Assembly: GCA_016287975.1 (NCBI GenBank)
Contig: JAEEXV010000216.1
Location: forward strand, 1 to 7,046
Source of the DNA: Lentisphaeria bacterium
GTDB taxonomy: Bacteria; Verrucomicrobiota; Lentisphaeria; Oligosphaerales; Oligosphaeraceae
Length of the DNA: 7,046 nt
Direction: 5' to 3'
The notes beneath the pieces are model-generated. The model saw only the letters and a list, made by a program, of their open reading frames with translations. It did no database searches and was not told the DNA's origin. How positions within the stretch are numbered: the stretch's first letter is position 1; each line of letters opens with the position of its first letter. Positions 1-6,583 of the stretch are shown here, in pieces. Position numbers and translations under genes: made by a program.

Positions 1-27
1 CGCCGGGTGAATGCGGCGCCAGTCATT

Positions 28-47
28 CCGGCGGGCAAGCCCGCCGG
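28..47. repeat. Palindrome, copy 1
   Basis: CCGGCGGGC-AA-GCCCGCCGG is a perfect 9-bp inverted repeat around an AA centre. It can form a very stable hairpin. No T-tract follows on either strand, so it does not look like an intrinsic terminator. Confidence 0.85.
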
Positions 48-117
48 CACACGCCGGGTGAATGCGGCGCCTGGCAAATCCGGAAAGGCAGGGCGGCGCA
101 TCTGCGGGGGGGGGATT

Positions 118-137
118 CCGGCGGGCAAGCCCGCCGG
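118..137. repeat. Palindrome, copy 2
   Basis: Identical to the 9-bp inverted repeat at 28-47, at the same place in the next tandem unit. Its conservation may reflect unit duplication rather than selection. Confidence 0.85.
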
Positions 138-204
138 CACACGCCGGGTAAATGCGGGGGCCGGAAGATCCGGAAAGGCGGGGCGGCGCATCTGCGGGGG
201 CATT

Positions 205-224
205 CCGGCGGGCAAGCCCGCCAG
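205..224. repeat. Palindrome, copy 3 (one mismatch)
   Basis: Same element as at 28-47, but the right arm ends CCAG instead of CCGG. This leaves seven contiguous inner pairs, GGCGGGC against GCCCGCC, around AA. Confidence 0.8.
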
Positions 225-247
225 CACATGCCGGGTAAATGCGGTGC

Positions 248-364
248 CTGGAAAATCCGGAAAATCCGGAAAGGCCGGAAAATCCGGAAGATCTGGAAGA
301 TCCGGAAGATCCGGAAGATCCGGAAGATCCGGATAGGCCGGAAGATGCGGGATGTCCGGAGGCC
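248..364. repeat. 9-bp tandem array, consensus CCGGAAGAT
   Basis: Eleven consecutive 9-mers start at 248, 257, 266, 275, 284, 293, 302, 311, 320, 329 and 338. Variants are CCGGAAAAT, CCGGAAAGG, CCGGAAGAT, CTGGAAGAT and CCGGATAGG. Degenerate continuation follows from 347 (GCGGGATGT, then CCGGA). The 9-mer matches the ATCCGGAAA segment inside the neighbouring 87-90 bp units, so the array looks like a local expansion of that segment. Junctions repeatedly create the palindromic 6-mer TCCGGA. The array ends just upstream of the topoisomerase start at 389, so it overlaps the region where that gene's promoter should lie. Confidence 0.9.
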
Positions 365-388
365 TTTGTTGTGTAGTGTTGGGAATCG

Positions 389-2521
389 ATGAGCGAAGAA
401 GCGAACGACAATCTGGAAGGCTCGGCGGCAGTGCCGGAGTCTGCGACGGACGACGCGCTGCGGGAGTTGATGCAGCGCAACTACATGGAGTGGGCGTCGT
501 ACGTCGTGCGGGACCGCGCGATCCCTGCGCTGGAGGACGGGCTGAAGCCGGTGCAGCGCCGCATTCTGCACACGTTGTTCACGATGGACGACGGGCGGAT
601 GCACAAGGTCAACAACGTGGTCGGGGCGGTGATGCCGTTCCATCCGCACGGGGACGCGAGCATCTACGAGGCATTGATCGTGCTGGCGAACAAGGGGGTG
701 GTCAAGGACGGTACGACCAGCTTCTTCATCGACCGCGGCGGGAGCTACGGCAACATCATCATCGGTGCGCCTGCGGCGGCGGGGCGCTACATCGAGTGCC
801 GCCTGAGCAAATTCGGGCGGGAGGTGCTGTTCAATCCAGAGATCACGGACTACGTGCCGACCTATGACGGGCGCGCCCAGGAGCCTGTTCGGCTGCCCGC
901 CAAGGTGCCAGTGCTGCTGATGCTGGGCTCGACGGGCATCGCCGCGGGCATGGCCCCGCACATCTTCCCGCACAACTTCGCGGAACTGCTGCAGGCGGAG
1001 ATCGCGATTCTCAAGGGCGAGCCGTTCCAGGTGCTGCCAGACTACATCACGGGCGGACTCATGGACGCCTCCGAATACGACGACGGGCGCGGCTTCATCC
1101 AGGTGCGCGCGCGCCTGGAGAACGAAAACGACAAGAAAATCGTGATCACCGAGGTGCCCGCGGAGACGACGACGGAGGCGTTGATCGCCTCCATCGAGAA
1201 TGCCGCGCGCAACGGCAAGATCAAGATCTCGGGAATCACGGATCTGACCTCGGAGACCGCGCGCATCGAGATCTCGCTGCCGCGCGGCGTCTATGCGGAG
1301 GAGACCATCCAGGGGCTGTACGCCTACACCAGGTGCGAGCAGAAACTCTACTCGTCGCTGCTGGTCATCGACGGGCGGCTCCCCGTGGAGATGAGCGTCA
1401 GCGACGTCCTGCGCGCCAATGTGAAGAAGTTGCAGGAGTACCTGCGGCGGGAACTGGAACTGGCGCTTTTCCACCAGACCGAGCTCCTGCATACGCGCAC
1501 GCTGGAGCGGATCTTCATCGAGGAGCGCATCTACAAGCGCATCGAGAAGGCGCCGACGATGGAGAAGATCGTGGCGACGGTGCGGGCGGGGTTGAAGCCC
1601 TTCCGGGCGGAGTTGCAGCGCGACGTGAGCGACGAGGACATCCAGCATCTGCTGGCGATTCCGATCCGTCGCATCTCGCTCTTCGACATCCAGAAGAATC
1701 AGCAGGAGCTGGACCGCATCCGCGGCGAGATCGAAAAATACAAGGGGCTGCTGGCGCACCAGGTCGAGTACGCCATCGACTATCTGCAGGGCCTCTACGA
1801 CCGCTATGGGGCGCTCTATCCGAGGCGCACGGAGATCACCAGCTTCACGGCGGTGGACAGGCGGGAGATCGCGCGGCGGGATTTGAAGGTGTGGCACGAT
1901 CGGGTGGGCGGCTTCATCGGGACGCGGGTCAAGCCCTCGAACAAGAACGACTCCGCGCTGGAGTGCACCGAGTTCGATCGGCTGCTGGTGCTGCGGACCG
2001 ACGGCACCTGCGTGGTGATGGCGGTCGAGGAGAAGAGCTACGTCGGCCAGGCCAAGTATGTCTTCCTGTACAACAAGGACCAGGTCTTTTCGGTGCTCTA
2101 CCACGACAAGAAGGCGGGGACGTGGTACGCCAAGCGCTTCCAGATTGAATCGTATATCCTCGGCAAGGAGTACCATGTCGCGCCGGAGGGCTGCCAGATC
2201 GACGCCCTCTACACGGAGCCCACGGCGGTCGAACTGGAGCTGCCAGTCAACCGTCGGCGCTCGTTCAACAGCATCAAGGTGGACTTCGAGCGGCTGCCGC
2301 TGCGTTCGCGCGAGGCGCGCGGCTTCAAACTCACCAGCCTCCAGGTGCTCGGCTTCAAGACCATCGACCGCTCCGAGGTGCCGCCCGACGATCCCCCCGA
2401 GGCGGAAGCCGCGCCGCCTGCGCCGCCCGCTTCGGGCGATGGCGCTGGCGGCGGGAATGGCCCAGGGGAGCGGCCGAAGGGCGAGCCGCTGCATCAGCCG
2501 AATCTGCCGTTCTTCCTGTAG
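389..2521 (+). CDS. parC: DNA topoisomerase IV / gyrase subunit A-like protein (ParC type)
   Basis: This is the 710-residue A subunit of a type IIA topoisomerase, the DNA cleavage/religation subunit that works with a GyrB/ParE ATPase to change DNA linking. Visible landmarks are GLKPVQRRIL at 51-60 in the winged-helix region, the quinolone-determining segment HPHGDASIYE at 85-94, the catalytic Arg-Tyr pair R133-Y134 in RYIECRLS (Tyr codon 788-790), and GSTGIAAGMAP at 180-190 holding the DNA-intercalating Ile. A coiled-coil tower and gate region lies at about 340-480. The C-terminal domain (about 497-663) is short, and I find no GyrA-box (QRRGGKG-like), which favours ParC-type decatenase over true gyrase. 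Residues 664-710 are a Pro/Gly/Ala-rich, probably disordered tail ending QPNLPFFL. Family members usually run 750-870 residues. The start ATG has only a weak upstream GGGA (381-384). No ParE partner is in the window. ParC versus GyrA is an inference. Confidence 0.93.
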   Translation: MSEEANDNLEGSAAVPESATDDALRELMQRNYMEWASYVVRDRAIPALEDGLKPVQRRILHTLFTMDDGRMHKVNNVVGAVMPFHPHGDASIYEALIVLANKGVVKDGTTSFFIDRGGSYGNIIIGAPAAAGRYIECRLSKFGREVLFNPEITDYVPTYDGRAQEPVRLPAKVPVLLMLGSTGIAAGMAPHIFPHNFAELLQAEIAILKGEPFQVLPDYITGGLMDASEYDDGRGFIQVRARLENENDKKIVITEVPAETTTEALIASIENAARNGKIKISGITDLTSETARIEISLPRGVYAEETIQGLYAYTRCEQKLYSSLLVIDGRLPVEMSVSDVLRANVKKLQEYLRRELELALFHQTELLHTRTLERIFIEERIYKRIEKAPTMEKIVATVRAGLKPFRAELQRDVSDEDIQHLLAIPIRRISLFDIQKNQQELDRIRGEIEKYKGLLAHQVEYAIDYLQGLYDRYGALYPRRTEITSFTAVDRREIARRDLKVWHDRVGGFIGTRVKPSNKNDSALECTEFDRLLVLRTDGTCVVMAVEEKSYVGQAKYVFLYNKDQVFSVLYHDKKAGTWYAKRFQIESYILGKEYHVAPEGCQIDALYTEPTAVELELPVNRRRSFNSIKVDFERLPLRSREARGFKLTSLQVLGFKTIDRSEVPPDDPPEAEAAPPAPPASGDGAGGGNGPGERPKGEPLHQPNLPFFL

Positions 2522-2538
2522 CGGCGGGCGTTCTGAAT

Positions 2539-2543
2539 GGGAG
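2539..2543 (+). promoter_or_regulatory. Shine-Dalgarno supporting the MFS start at 2552
   Basis: GGGAG lies 8 nt before the ATG at 2552. An in-frame ATG at 2537 has no comparable purine-rich site, only TTCTGA just before it, so the later start is preferred. Confidence 0.6.
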
Positions 2544-2551
2544 TGCGCGAT

Positions 2552-3796
2552 ATGGCGGATGCGTTGCGCCGTAAGAAGACGCTGATCCTCCTGATGGGGG
2601 TGGCGCTCTATTTCCTGACCAGCATGTCGAAGGTGATGGTGCCTGGCACCATCTTCGACGACCTGCTGCGGCGCGGGCTGGACGCGCGCCAGATCGCGCG
2701 GCTGGGCGCCTTCTACATGTATGCGTATGCCGCGAGCCAGTTGCTGCTGGGGATCTTCTCCGACCGCTATGGCGGGGTGCGGCTCCTGCTCTGGGGCGGC
2801 GGCAGTTTCGCGCTGGGGCTGCTGGGCTTCCCGTACGCCCCGAATCTCGCGCTGATGCTCGTGTGCCGCGTCATGACGGGCTTCGGCGCGGGCATCGTCT
2901 TCCTGGGGGTGGCGAAACTGCTGGACGACCTCTTCCCTGAGAGTTATGCCCTTGCGATGGGGCTCATCATGGTCGTCGCGAGCTGCGGCCCCGTGTGCGG
3001 GACGCTGCCGACGGTGGTGCTGGTGCGCCGCATCGGCTGGCAGGCGGCGATGGCGCTGCCTGGCGTGCTGGCGGTCGCGGCGATGGCGGGGATCGTGGCG
3101 CGGATGCGGGGGACGCTGAAGCCCGCGGTGCCCGGGAACGCCTTCCGCGCGCTGGGGGCGCTGACGCGGAGCCGTCGGATGTGGATGCTGTGCCTGGCCA
3201 GTTCGATCGTCTTCGGCTGCTACTATATGCTGGTCGCGCAGATTGGGCAGAAGTGCCTCTCCGACTGCTGCGGCATGGGTGCCAAGGCCGCCTCGACCTG
3301 CATCATGTGCCTGACCATCCTGGTGGCGGCCAACAACCTCACCTGCAACTGGCTGCTGCGGCTGTTCGGGCAGCGCCGCAAGCCAGTGGCGGGCATCGGG
3401 CTGGCGCTGCTGCTGACGGGGGCGCTGACGGGGTGGCTGGCCTTCCGCTCCGCGCATCCGCATCCCGTGGCGGTGGTGGCGGCGTTCGCCTGCATCGCCT
3501 TCCCCGCGGGGTTCTTCCCGCTCTTCGCGGCCATCGCGAAGGAACTGAATTCGCCTGAGCAGGTCGGGCTGTCGGTCGCCTATCTGAACTTCCTGGCGTT
3601 TGTCTTCATCGCCGCCTTCCAGAACATCGCGGGGCACATCCTGCACGGCGTCGCACCTGTGGATGGCGCGTATCCGCCTAATGCGTATCTGCGGATCTTC
3701 GGGTTCACCCTGGCGGCGGCCGTCGCCGCCGCCGCCGCGTCCTTCGGCTTCCGCGAGACGGGACGGCGAATCCGGGTGCATCGCGGGCATGGTTGA
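2552..3796 (+). CDS. Major facilitator superfamily (MFS) transporter
   Basis: A 414-residue inner-membrane secondary transporter, or 419 residues from the alternative ATG at 2537. About twelve hydrophobic segments are visible (roughly residues 10-26, 50-70, 78-95, 99-121, 134-154, 163-182, 211-232, 247-267, 280-297, 305-325, 340-362, 382-400), split by a charged central loop near 183-205. MFS motif A is present between TM2 and TM3 as GIFSDRYGGVR (67-77), and a TM4 motif B-like RVMTGFGAG follows at 106-114. The substrate cannot be read from sequence; drug export and organic-anion uptake are both possible. It is unusually Cys-rich around residues 235-265. The last TM holds a poly-Ala run encoded by a GCC-rich tract at about 3719-3737. 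The gap to the topoisomerase stop is 30 nt, consistent with co-transcription. Confidence 0.88.
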   Translation: MADALRRKKTLILLMGVALYFLTSMSKVMVPGTIFDDLLRRGLDARQIARLGAFYMYAYAASQLLLGIFSDRYGGVRLLLWGGGSFALGLLGFPYAPNLALMLVCRVMTGFGAGIVFLGVAKLLDDLFPESYALAMGLIMVVASCGPVCGTLPTVVLVRRIGWQAAMALPGVLAVAAMAGIVARMRGTLKPAVPGNAFRALGALTRSRRMWMLCLASSIVFGCYYMLVAQIGQKCLSDCCGMGAKAASTCIMCLTILVAANNLTCNWLLRLFGQRRKPVAGIGLALLLTGALTGWLAFRSAHPHPVAVVAAFACIAFPAGFFPLFAAIAKELNSPEQVGLSVAYLNFLAFVFIAAFQNIAGHILHGVAPVDGAYPPNAYLRIFGFTLAAAVAAAAASFGFRETGRRIRVHRGHG

Positions 3797-3800
3797 GCAA

Positions 3801-3815
3801 CTGGGGCTGCCCCAG
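3801..3815 (+). promoter_or_regulatory. Small intergenic hairpin between the MFS and MATE genes
   Basis: CTGGGG-CTG-CCCCAG can form a six-pair stem with a 3-nt loop. It occupies nearly half of the 36-nt gap and ends 8 nt before the MATE Shine-Dalgarno. The sequence after it is AATGACA with no U-tract, so intrinsic termination is unlikely. It could be an RNA-processing or translation-modulating hairpin, or chance in GC-rich DNA. Confidence 0.4.
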
Positions 3816-3823
3816 AATGACAT

Positions 3824-3827
3824 GGAG
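3824..3827 (+). promoter_or_regulatory. Shine-Dalgarno for the MATE gene
   Basis: GGAG lies 5 nt before the ATG at 3833, supporting that start codon. Confidence 0.6.
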
Positions 3828-3832
3828 CATAT

Positions 3833-5227
3833 ATGTCGATCTCCAAACAAAGGGACGAGCATGGCGGCGCCCAGGATTTGAGCCAGGGGGCGCTATTGCC
3901 GCAGATTGTCCGCTTCGCGGTGCCGCTCTTCAGCTCGATGGTGCTGCAGTTGACCTTTCATGCGGCGGATGTCATCGTGGTCGGGCGCTATGCCTCGGCA
4001 ACGGCGATGGGGGCGGTGGGGTCGACGTCGGCGGTGATGCTGCTCTTCATCAATGTGCTGCTGGGGCTTTCGACGGGGGCGTCGGTGATCACGGCGCAGG
4101 CGTATGGCGCCAAGGATGAACGGCGCCTCCGGAGCGTCATCCACACGGCGGTGCTCCTGGCGGTTGTCGGCGGGATGCTCATGGGGGCGGTCGGCATTTG
4201 GCTGACCCCGCAGATGCTCGCCCTGATGAAGTCCCCTGCGTCGATCGTCGGCAAGGCGACCCTATACATGCGCCTGTGTCTTCTGGGCACGCCATGCCAG
4301 CTGCTCTACAACTTCGGCAGCGGCATTATGCGTTCGCTGGGGGACACGAAGCGCCCGATGTACTACCTCACGGCGGCGGGCATGGTGAATGTAGTGCTGA
4401 ACCTGCTGCTGGTCATTGTCTTCCGGCTGGATGTCGCGGGGGTGGCGATCGCGACGGTCGCCTCGCACGCGCTTTCATCGCTGCTGGTGGTCGCCGCACT
4501 GCGCCGCAACGCGGAGCCGGTGCGGCTGTATTTGAGCCGGCTTCGCATCCATCCGAAGATGCTGCTTCAGATTCTGCGCATCGGGCTGCCGTCCGGCTTC
4601 CAGGGGAGTTTCTTCACGCTGTCGAACGTGGTGATCCAGACCTTCGTCAACTCGCTGGGCGAAGTGGCCGTGGCTGGGAATTCGGCGGTCCAGAGCATGG
4701 AAGGGCTGCCCTATATCGGATCGTTCTGCTTCTTCCATGCGGCGCTTACCTTCGTGGGGCAGAACTACGGGGCGCGGAACTATGCCCGCATCCGCCGCAG
4801 TATCGCGCACTGCCTGTGGCTTGGCGTCGCGACCTGCTTCACCATCGGCATGACCTTCTTCCTGTGCGGACGGCAGCTGCTCTCGATCTACACCTCGGAT
4901 CCCGAGGTCATCCGCTTCGGGATGCAGCGCATGGCGCTGCTCTACACGGCCTATTGGATCTGCAGCATGATGGACACTGTGAGCGGGGCGCTTCGCGGCC
5001 TGGGCTATTCGGTCGTTCCATCCGTCATCATCCTTTTCTTCGTGTGCGGTCTACGCATCGGCTGGTGCATGACGGTCTTCCGGCACTATCGTACGCTCTC
5101 CTCCATCATGTGCTCCTATCCGCTCTCATGGTTTCTGGCCACCCTCGTCAATGGCGTCTTCCTGGCCTGGCTTCTGCGGCGGCGCATCGCCGCGGAACTG
5201 GTCGGGGGCAGTCAGGCGAGCGGCTGA
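3833..5227 (+). CDS. MATE family efflux transporter (NorM/DinF-like)
   Basis: A 464-residue multidrug and toxic compound extrusion protein, an inner-membrane antiporter that expels cationic or aromatic compounds using a Na+ or H+ gradient. Two six-helix halves are visible: helices at about 22-50, 58-85, 103-125, 143-168, 176-198 and 200-223, a basic loop at 224-243, then about 244-272, 287-309, 324-347, 362-385, 393-412 and 427-449. Family hallmarks are the TM1 acidic residue D46 in FHAADVIVVGRYA, GASVITAQAYGAKD (82-95), RSLGDTKRP (167-175), its pseudo-repeat FVGQNYGARN (307-316), and ALRGLGYSVVPS (386-397). TM7 carries GLPSGFQGSF; by approximate alignment Q257 sits near where NorM-type pumps have a conserved Glu. 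Length is normal for the family. The gene follows the MFS gene after 36 nt and overlaps the convergent oxidoreductase by 16 bp. Substrate and coupling ion are unknown. Confidence 0.93.
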   Translation: MSISKQRDEHGGAQDLSQGALLPQIVRFAVPLFSSMVLQLTFHAADVIVVGRYASATAMGAVGSTSAVMLLFINVLLGLSTGASVITAQAYGAKDERRLRSVIHTAVLLAVVGGMLMGAVGIWLTPQMLALMKSPASIVGKATLYMRLCLLGTPCQLLYNFGSGIMRSLGDTKRPMYYLTAAGMVNVVLNLLLVIVFRLDVAGVAIATVASHALSSLLVVAALRRNAEPVRLYLSRLRIHPKMLLQILRIGLPSGFQGSFFTLSNVVIQTFVNSLGEVAVAGNSAVQSMEGLPYIGSFCFFHAALTFVGQNYGARNYARIRRSIAHCLWLGVATCFTIGMTFFLCGRQLLSIYTSDPEVIRFGMQRMALLYTAYWICSMMDTVSGALRGLGYSVVPSVIILFFVCGLRIGWCMTVFRHYRTLSSIMCSYPLSWFLATLVNGVFLAWLLRRRIAAELVGGSQASG

Positions 5228-6519
5228 GCGGGCTCCCGCGCCGTCTGCGGATCGGGCACGAGGGCGCCGTGTTCGCGCAGCAGTCGGCGCAGGTCGGCGA
5301 GGGGGACGTCGCGAGAGGGGCATCCCAGGCGGCAGGCGAGGGCGGCGGCGGCGCCTGTGGCCTGGCCCATCCCCATGCAGGAGACCTCGACGCGGAGGCC
5401 CGAGTGGGCGGCCTGGTCGGAGGAGATGGTGCGCCCCGCCACGAGGATGCGGTCGAGGCCTCGGGGCAGCAGCGCGCCGAGCGGGATGGAGGGCCAGACG
5501 CCCTCGGGGATGAACTTCCGCTCGACGCCCATCTCGTGGTGGCGGTCGACGAAATAGTATGTCCAGGCGACGGCGTCGTCGTACATTTTGCCCGTGAGGT
5601 AGTCCTCCTCGGTGATGGTGCGGTCGCCGACGATGCGCCAGCTTTCGCGCACGCCGGTCATGGGGGCGACCCGGTCGATGGTGCATTTTTCGAGGCCTGG
5701 CTGGCGGCGGAGGAAGCGGAGCATGGCGAGCAGGCGCTGGCGGCCCGCGATGTTGGCGGCGGTGCGGGAGGCGGCATCGCCGTCGTCGGCGTTGAAGAGA
5801 TGCTGGCGGTTGGCGCCGCCCGCGCCCTTCAGGTAATTGATGAAGGGCTGGTCGGCGTAGCAGAAGTCGCCTAGCTTGAGTTCGCCAGAGGCGAGGGCGG
5901 CCTGGTAGGCGCGTTCGAGCTGGTCGGCGTCGAGCGCCTCGGCATTGTATCCAGTGAGATGGAATTCGAGGGTTCCTGGCTGGCGGCGGTCCCCCTTGAC
6001 GCATTCGCCGCCCGCGAGGCGCACGGCGGAGGCGGTGCCAGTGCAGTCGATGACCTCGCGCGCCGCGATGCGGCGGAGGAGCCCGTCGGCGGCGACTTCG
6101 GCCAGCCAGCCGTCCTGGGCGGGCTGGAGGTCGAGCAGCATTTCCTGGTAGTGCAGTTCGACGCCCGCCTTCAGGCAGGCTTCCTCGGCGACGAGCGGAA
6201 AGACACGGTGGTCGGCGAGGACGCCGCGCCCTGGGCGCGTCGGCGGGATGATGGTGAGGTCTGGCATGGGCCAGTCCGAGAGCCCTATCGTCTCCTTCAC
6301 CAGTTCCCAGCCGATGCCCGCGACGACCTGGCGCCCGCGCGCGAAAAAGAACTGCGGGGAACTGACCAGCGCCATGGTCATGGTGCCGCCCAGCACGGGG
6401 TTCATCTCGATCAAAGTGGTGCGGGCGCCCGCGCGCGCCGCCTGGATCGCGGCAATGATGCCTGCGGTGCCGCCGCCGATGACGAGGCAGTCGCAGGATT
6501 GCTCGATGGTTCGCTTCAT
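5212..6519 (-). CDS. FAD-dependent oxidoreductase (FAD_oxidored, PF12831-like)
   Basis: A 435-residue flavoprotein with an N-terminal Rossmann dinucleotide fold. VIGGGTAG at 13-20 gives the GxGxxG pattern (G15, G17, G20), and E38 in LIEMN is the likely ribose-binding acid. DCTGTASAVRLAGG (158-171) is the second FAD-contact strand. GVRESWRIVGDRTITEEDY (289-307) and the C-terminal block VAGRTISSDQAAHSG (360-374) followed by CMGMGQATGAAAALA (381-395) are typical of this family. No signal peptide or membrane helix is evident, so it is probably cytoplasmic. The substrate is unknown. The start at 6519 is chosen because a strong GAGGAG precedes it. The same frame stays open to 6774, but that extra 85 residues only translate the GGACNNN repeats. 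It is convergent with the MATE gene and shares its last 16 bp. Confidence 0.92.
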   Translation of the reverse strand: MKRTIEQSCDCLVIGGGTAGIIAAIQAARAGARTTLIEMNPVLGGTMTMALVSSPQFFFARGRQVVAGIGWELVKETIGLSDWPMPDLTIIPPTRPGRGVLADHRVFPLVAEEACLKAGVELHYQEMLLDLQPAQDGWLAEVAADGLLRRIAAREVIDCTGTASAVRLAGGECVKGDRRQPGTLEFHLTGYNAEALDADQLERAYQAALASGELKLGDFCYADQPFINYLKGAGGANRQHLFNADDGDAASRTAANIAGRQRLLAMLRFLRRQPGLEKCTIDRVAPMTGVRESWRIVGDRTITEEDYLTGKMYDDAVAWTYYFVDRHHEMGVERKFIPEGVWPSIPLGALLPRGLDRILVAGRTISSDQAAHSGLRVEVSCMGMGQATGAAAALACRLGCPSRDVPLADLRRLLREHGALVPDPQTAREPAQPLA

Positions 6520-6529
6520 GGGCAGATCT

Positions 6530-6535
6530 CTCCTC
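6530..6535 (-). promoter_or_regulatory. Shine-Dalgarno fixing the oxidoreductase start
   Basis: On the minus strand GAGGAG lies 10 nt before the ATG at 6519-6517. It is the best ribosome-binding site in the window and argues against a start further upstream in the repeats. Confidence 0.75.
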
Positions 6536-6560
6536 GGGGAAAATGCTGTGCAACGGGCAC

Positions 6561-6568
6561 AATATATA
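6561..6568 (-). promoter_or_regulatory. Candidate -10 region for the oxidoreductase
   Basis: The minus strand reads TATATATT here, containing a TATATT -10-like hexamer about 40 nt before the start codon. It is an AT island in otherwise GC-rich DNA. No convincing -35 box sits 16-18 nt upstream, where the sequence is already close to the GGAC repeats. Confidence 0.35.
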
Positions 6569-6583
6569 GCGGGAATTTCGCTC

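Larger units (their letters stand above)
1..247. repeat. 87-90 bp tandem repeat, about 3 units, with GC palindromes
   Basis: Successive units begin with ATTCCGGCGGGCAAGC at 25, 115 and 202, giving periods of 90 and 87 bp. Positions 1-24 are the tail part of an earlier unit, matching 53-75, so the array continues left of the window. Each unit contains in order a GC palindrome, a CGCCGGGTRAATGCGG block (CGCC becomes TGCC in the third), an ATCCGGAAA segment and, in the first two units, a GGCGGCGCATCTGCGGGGG block. The third unit loses its end and merges into the 9-bp array. Units differ by point changes and by G-run length. The plus frame is open from 7 to 336 but encodes only Gly/Lys/Arg/Ser-rich repeats, so I do not call it a gene. 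Confidence 0.9.

Noticed and set aside
28..47. Intrinsic terminator
   Set aside because: The stem is strong but the loop is only two bases and no T-run follows on either strand.
25..290. CRISPR-like array
   Set aside because: Repeat units are contiguous and similar along their whole 87-90 bp, with no unique spacers and no cas genes.
7..336. Plus-strand open frame coding Gly-Lys-Arg and Arg-Ser-Gly repeats
   Set aside because: It is entirely within the tandem repeats, whose 87, 90 and 9 bp lengths are multiples of three and so preserve an open frame without coding function.
23..3862. A 1279-codon open frame on the minus strand opposite the topoisomerase and MFS genes
   Set aside because: It is the antisense of two well-supported genes. 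GC-rich codon use leaves few stops in this frame, and the product is Arg/His/Gln-rich without any family motif.
4198..5874. A 558-codon plus-strand open frame spanning the MATE and oxidoreductase genes
   Set aside because: It is out of frame with the MATE gene and antisense to the oxidoreductase, with a low-complexity Ala/Gly/Arg product.
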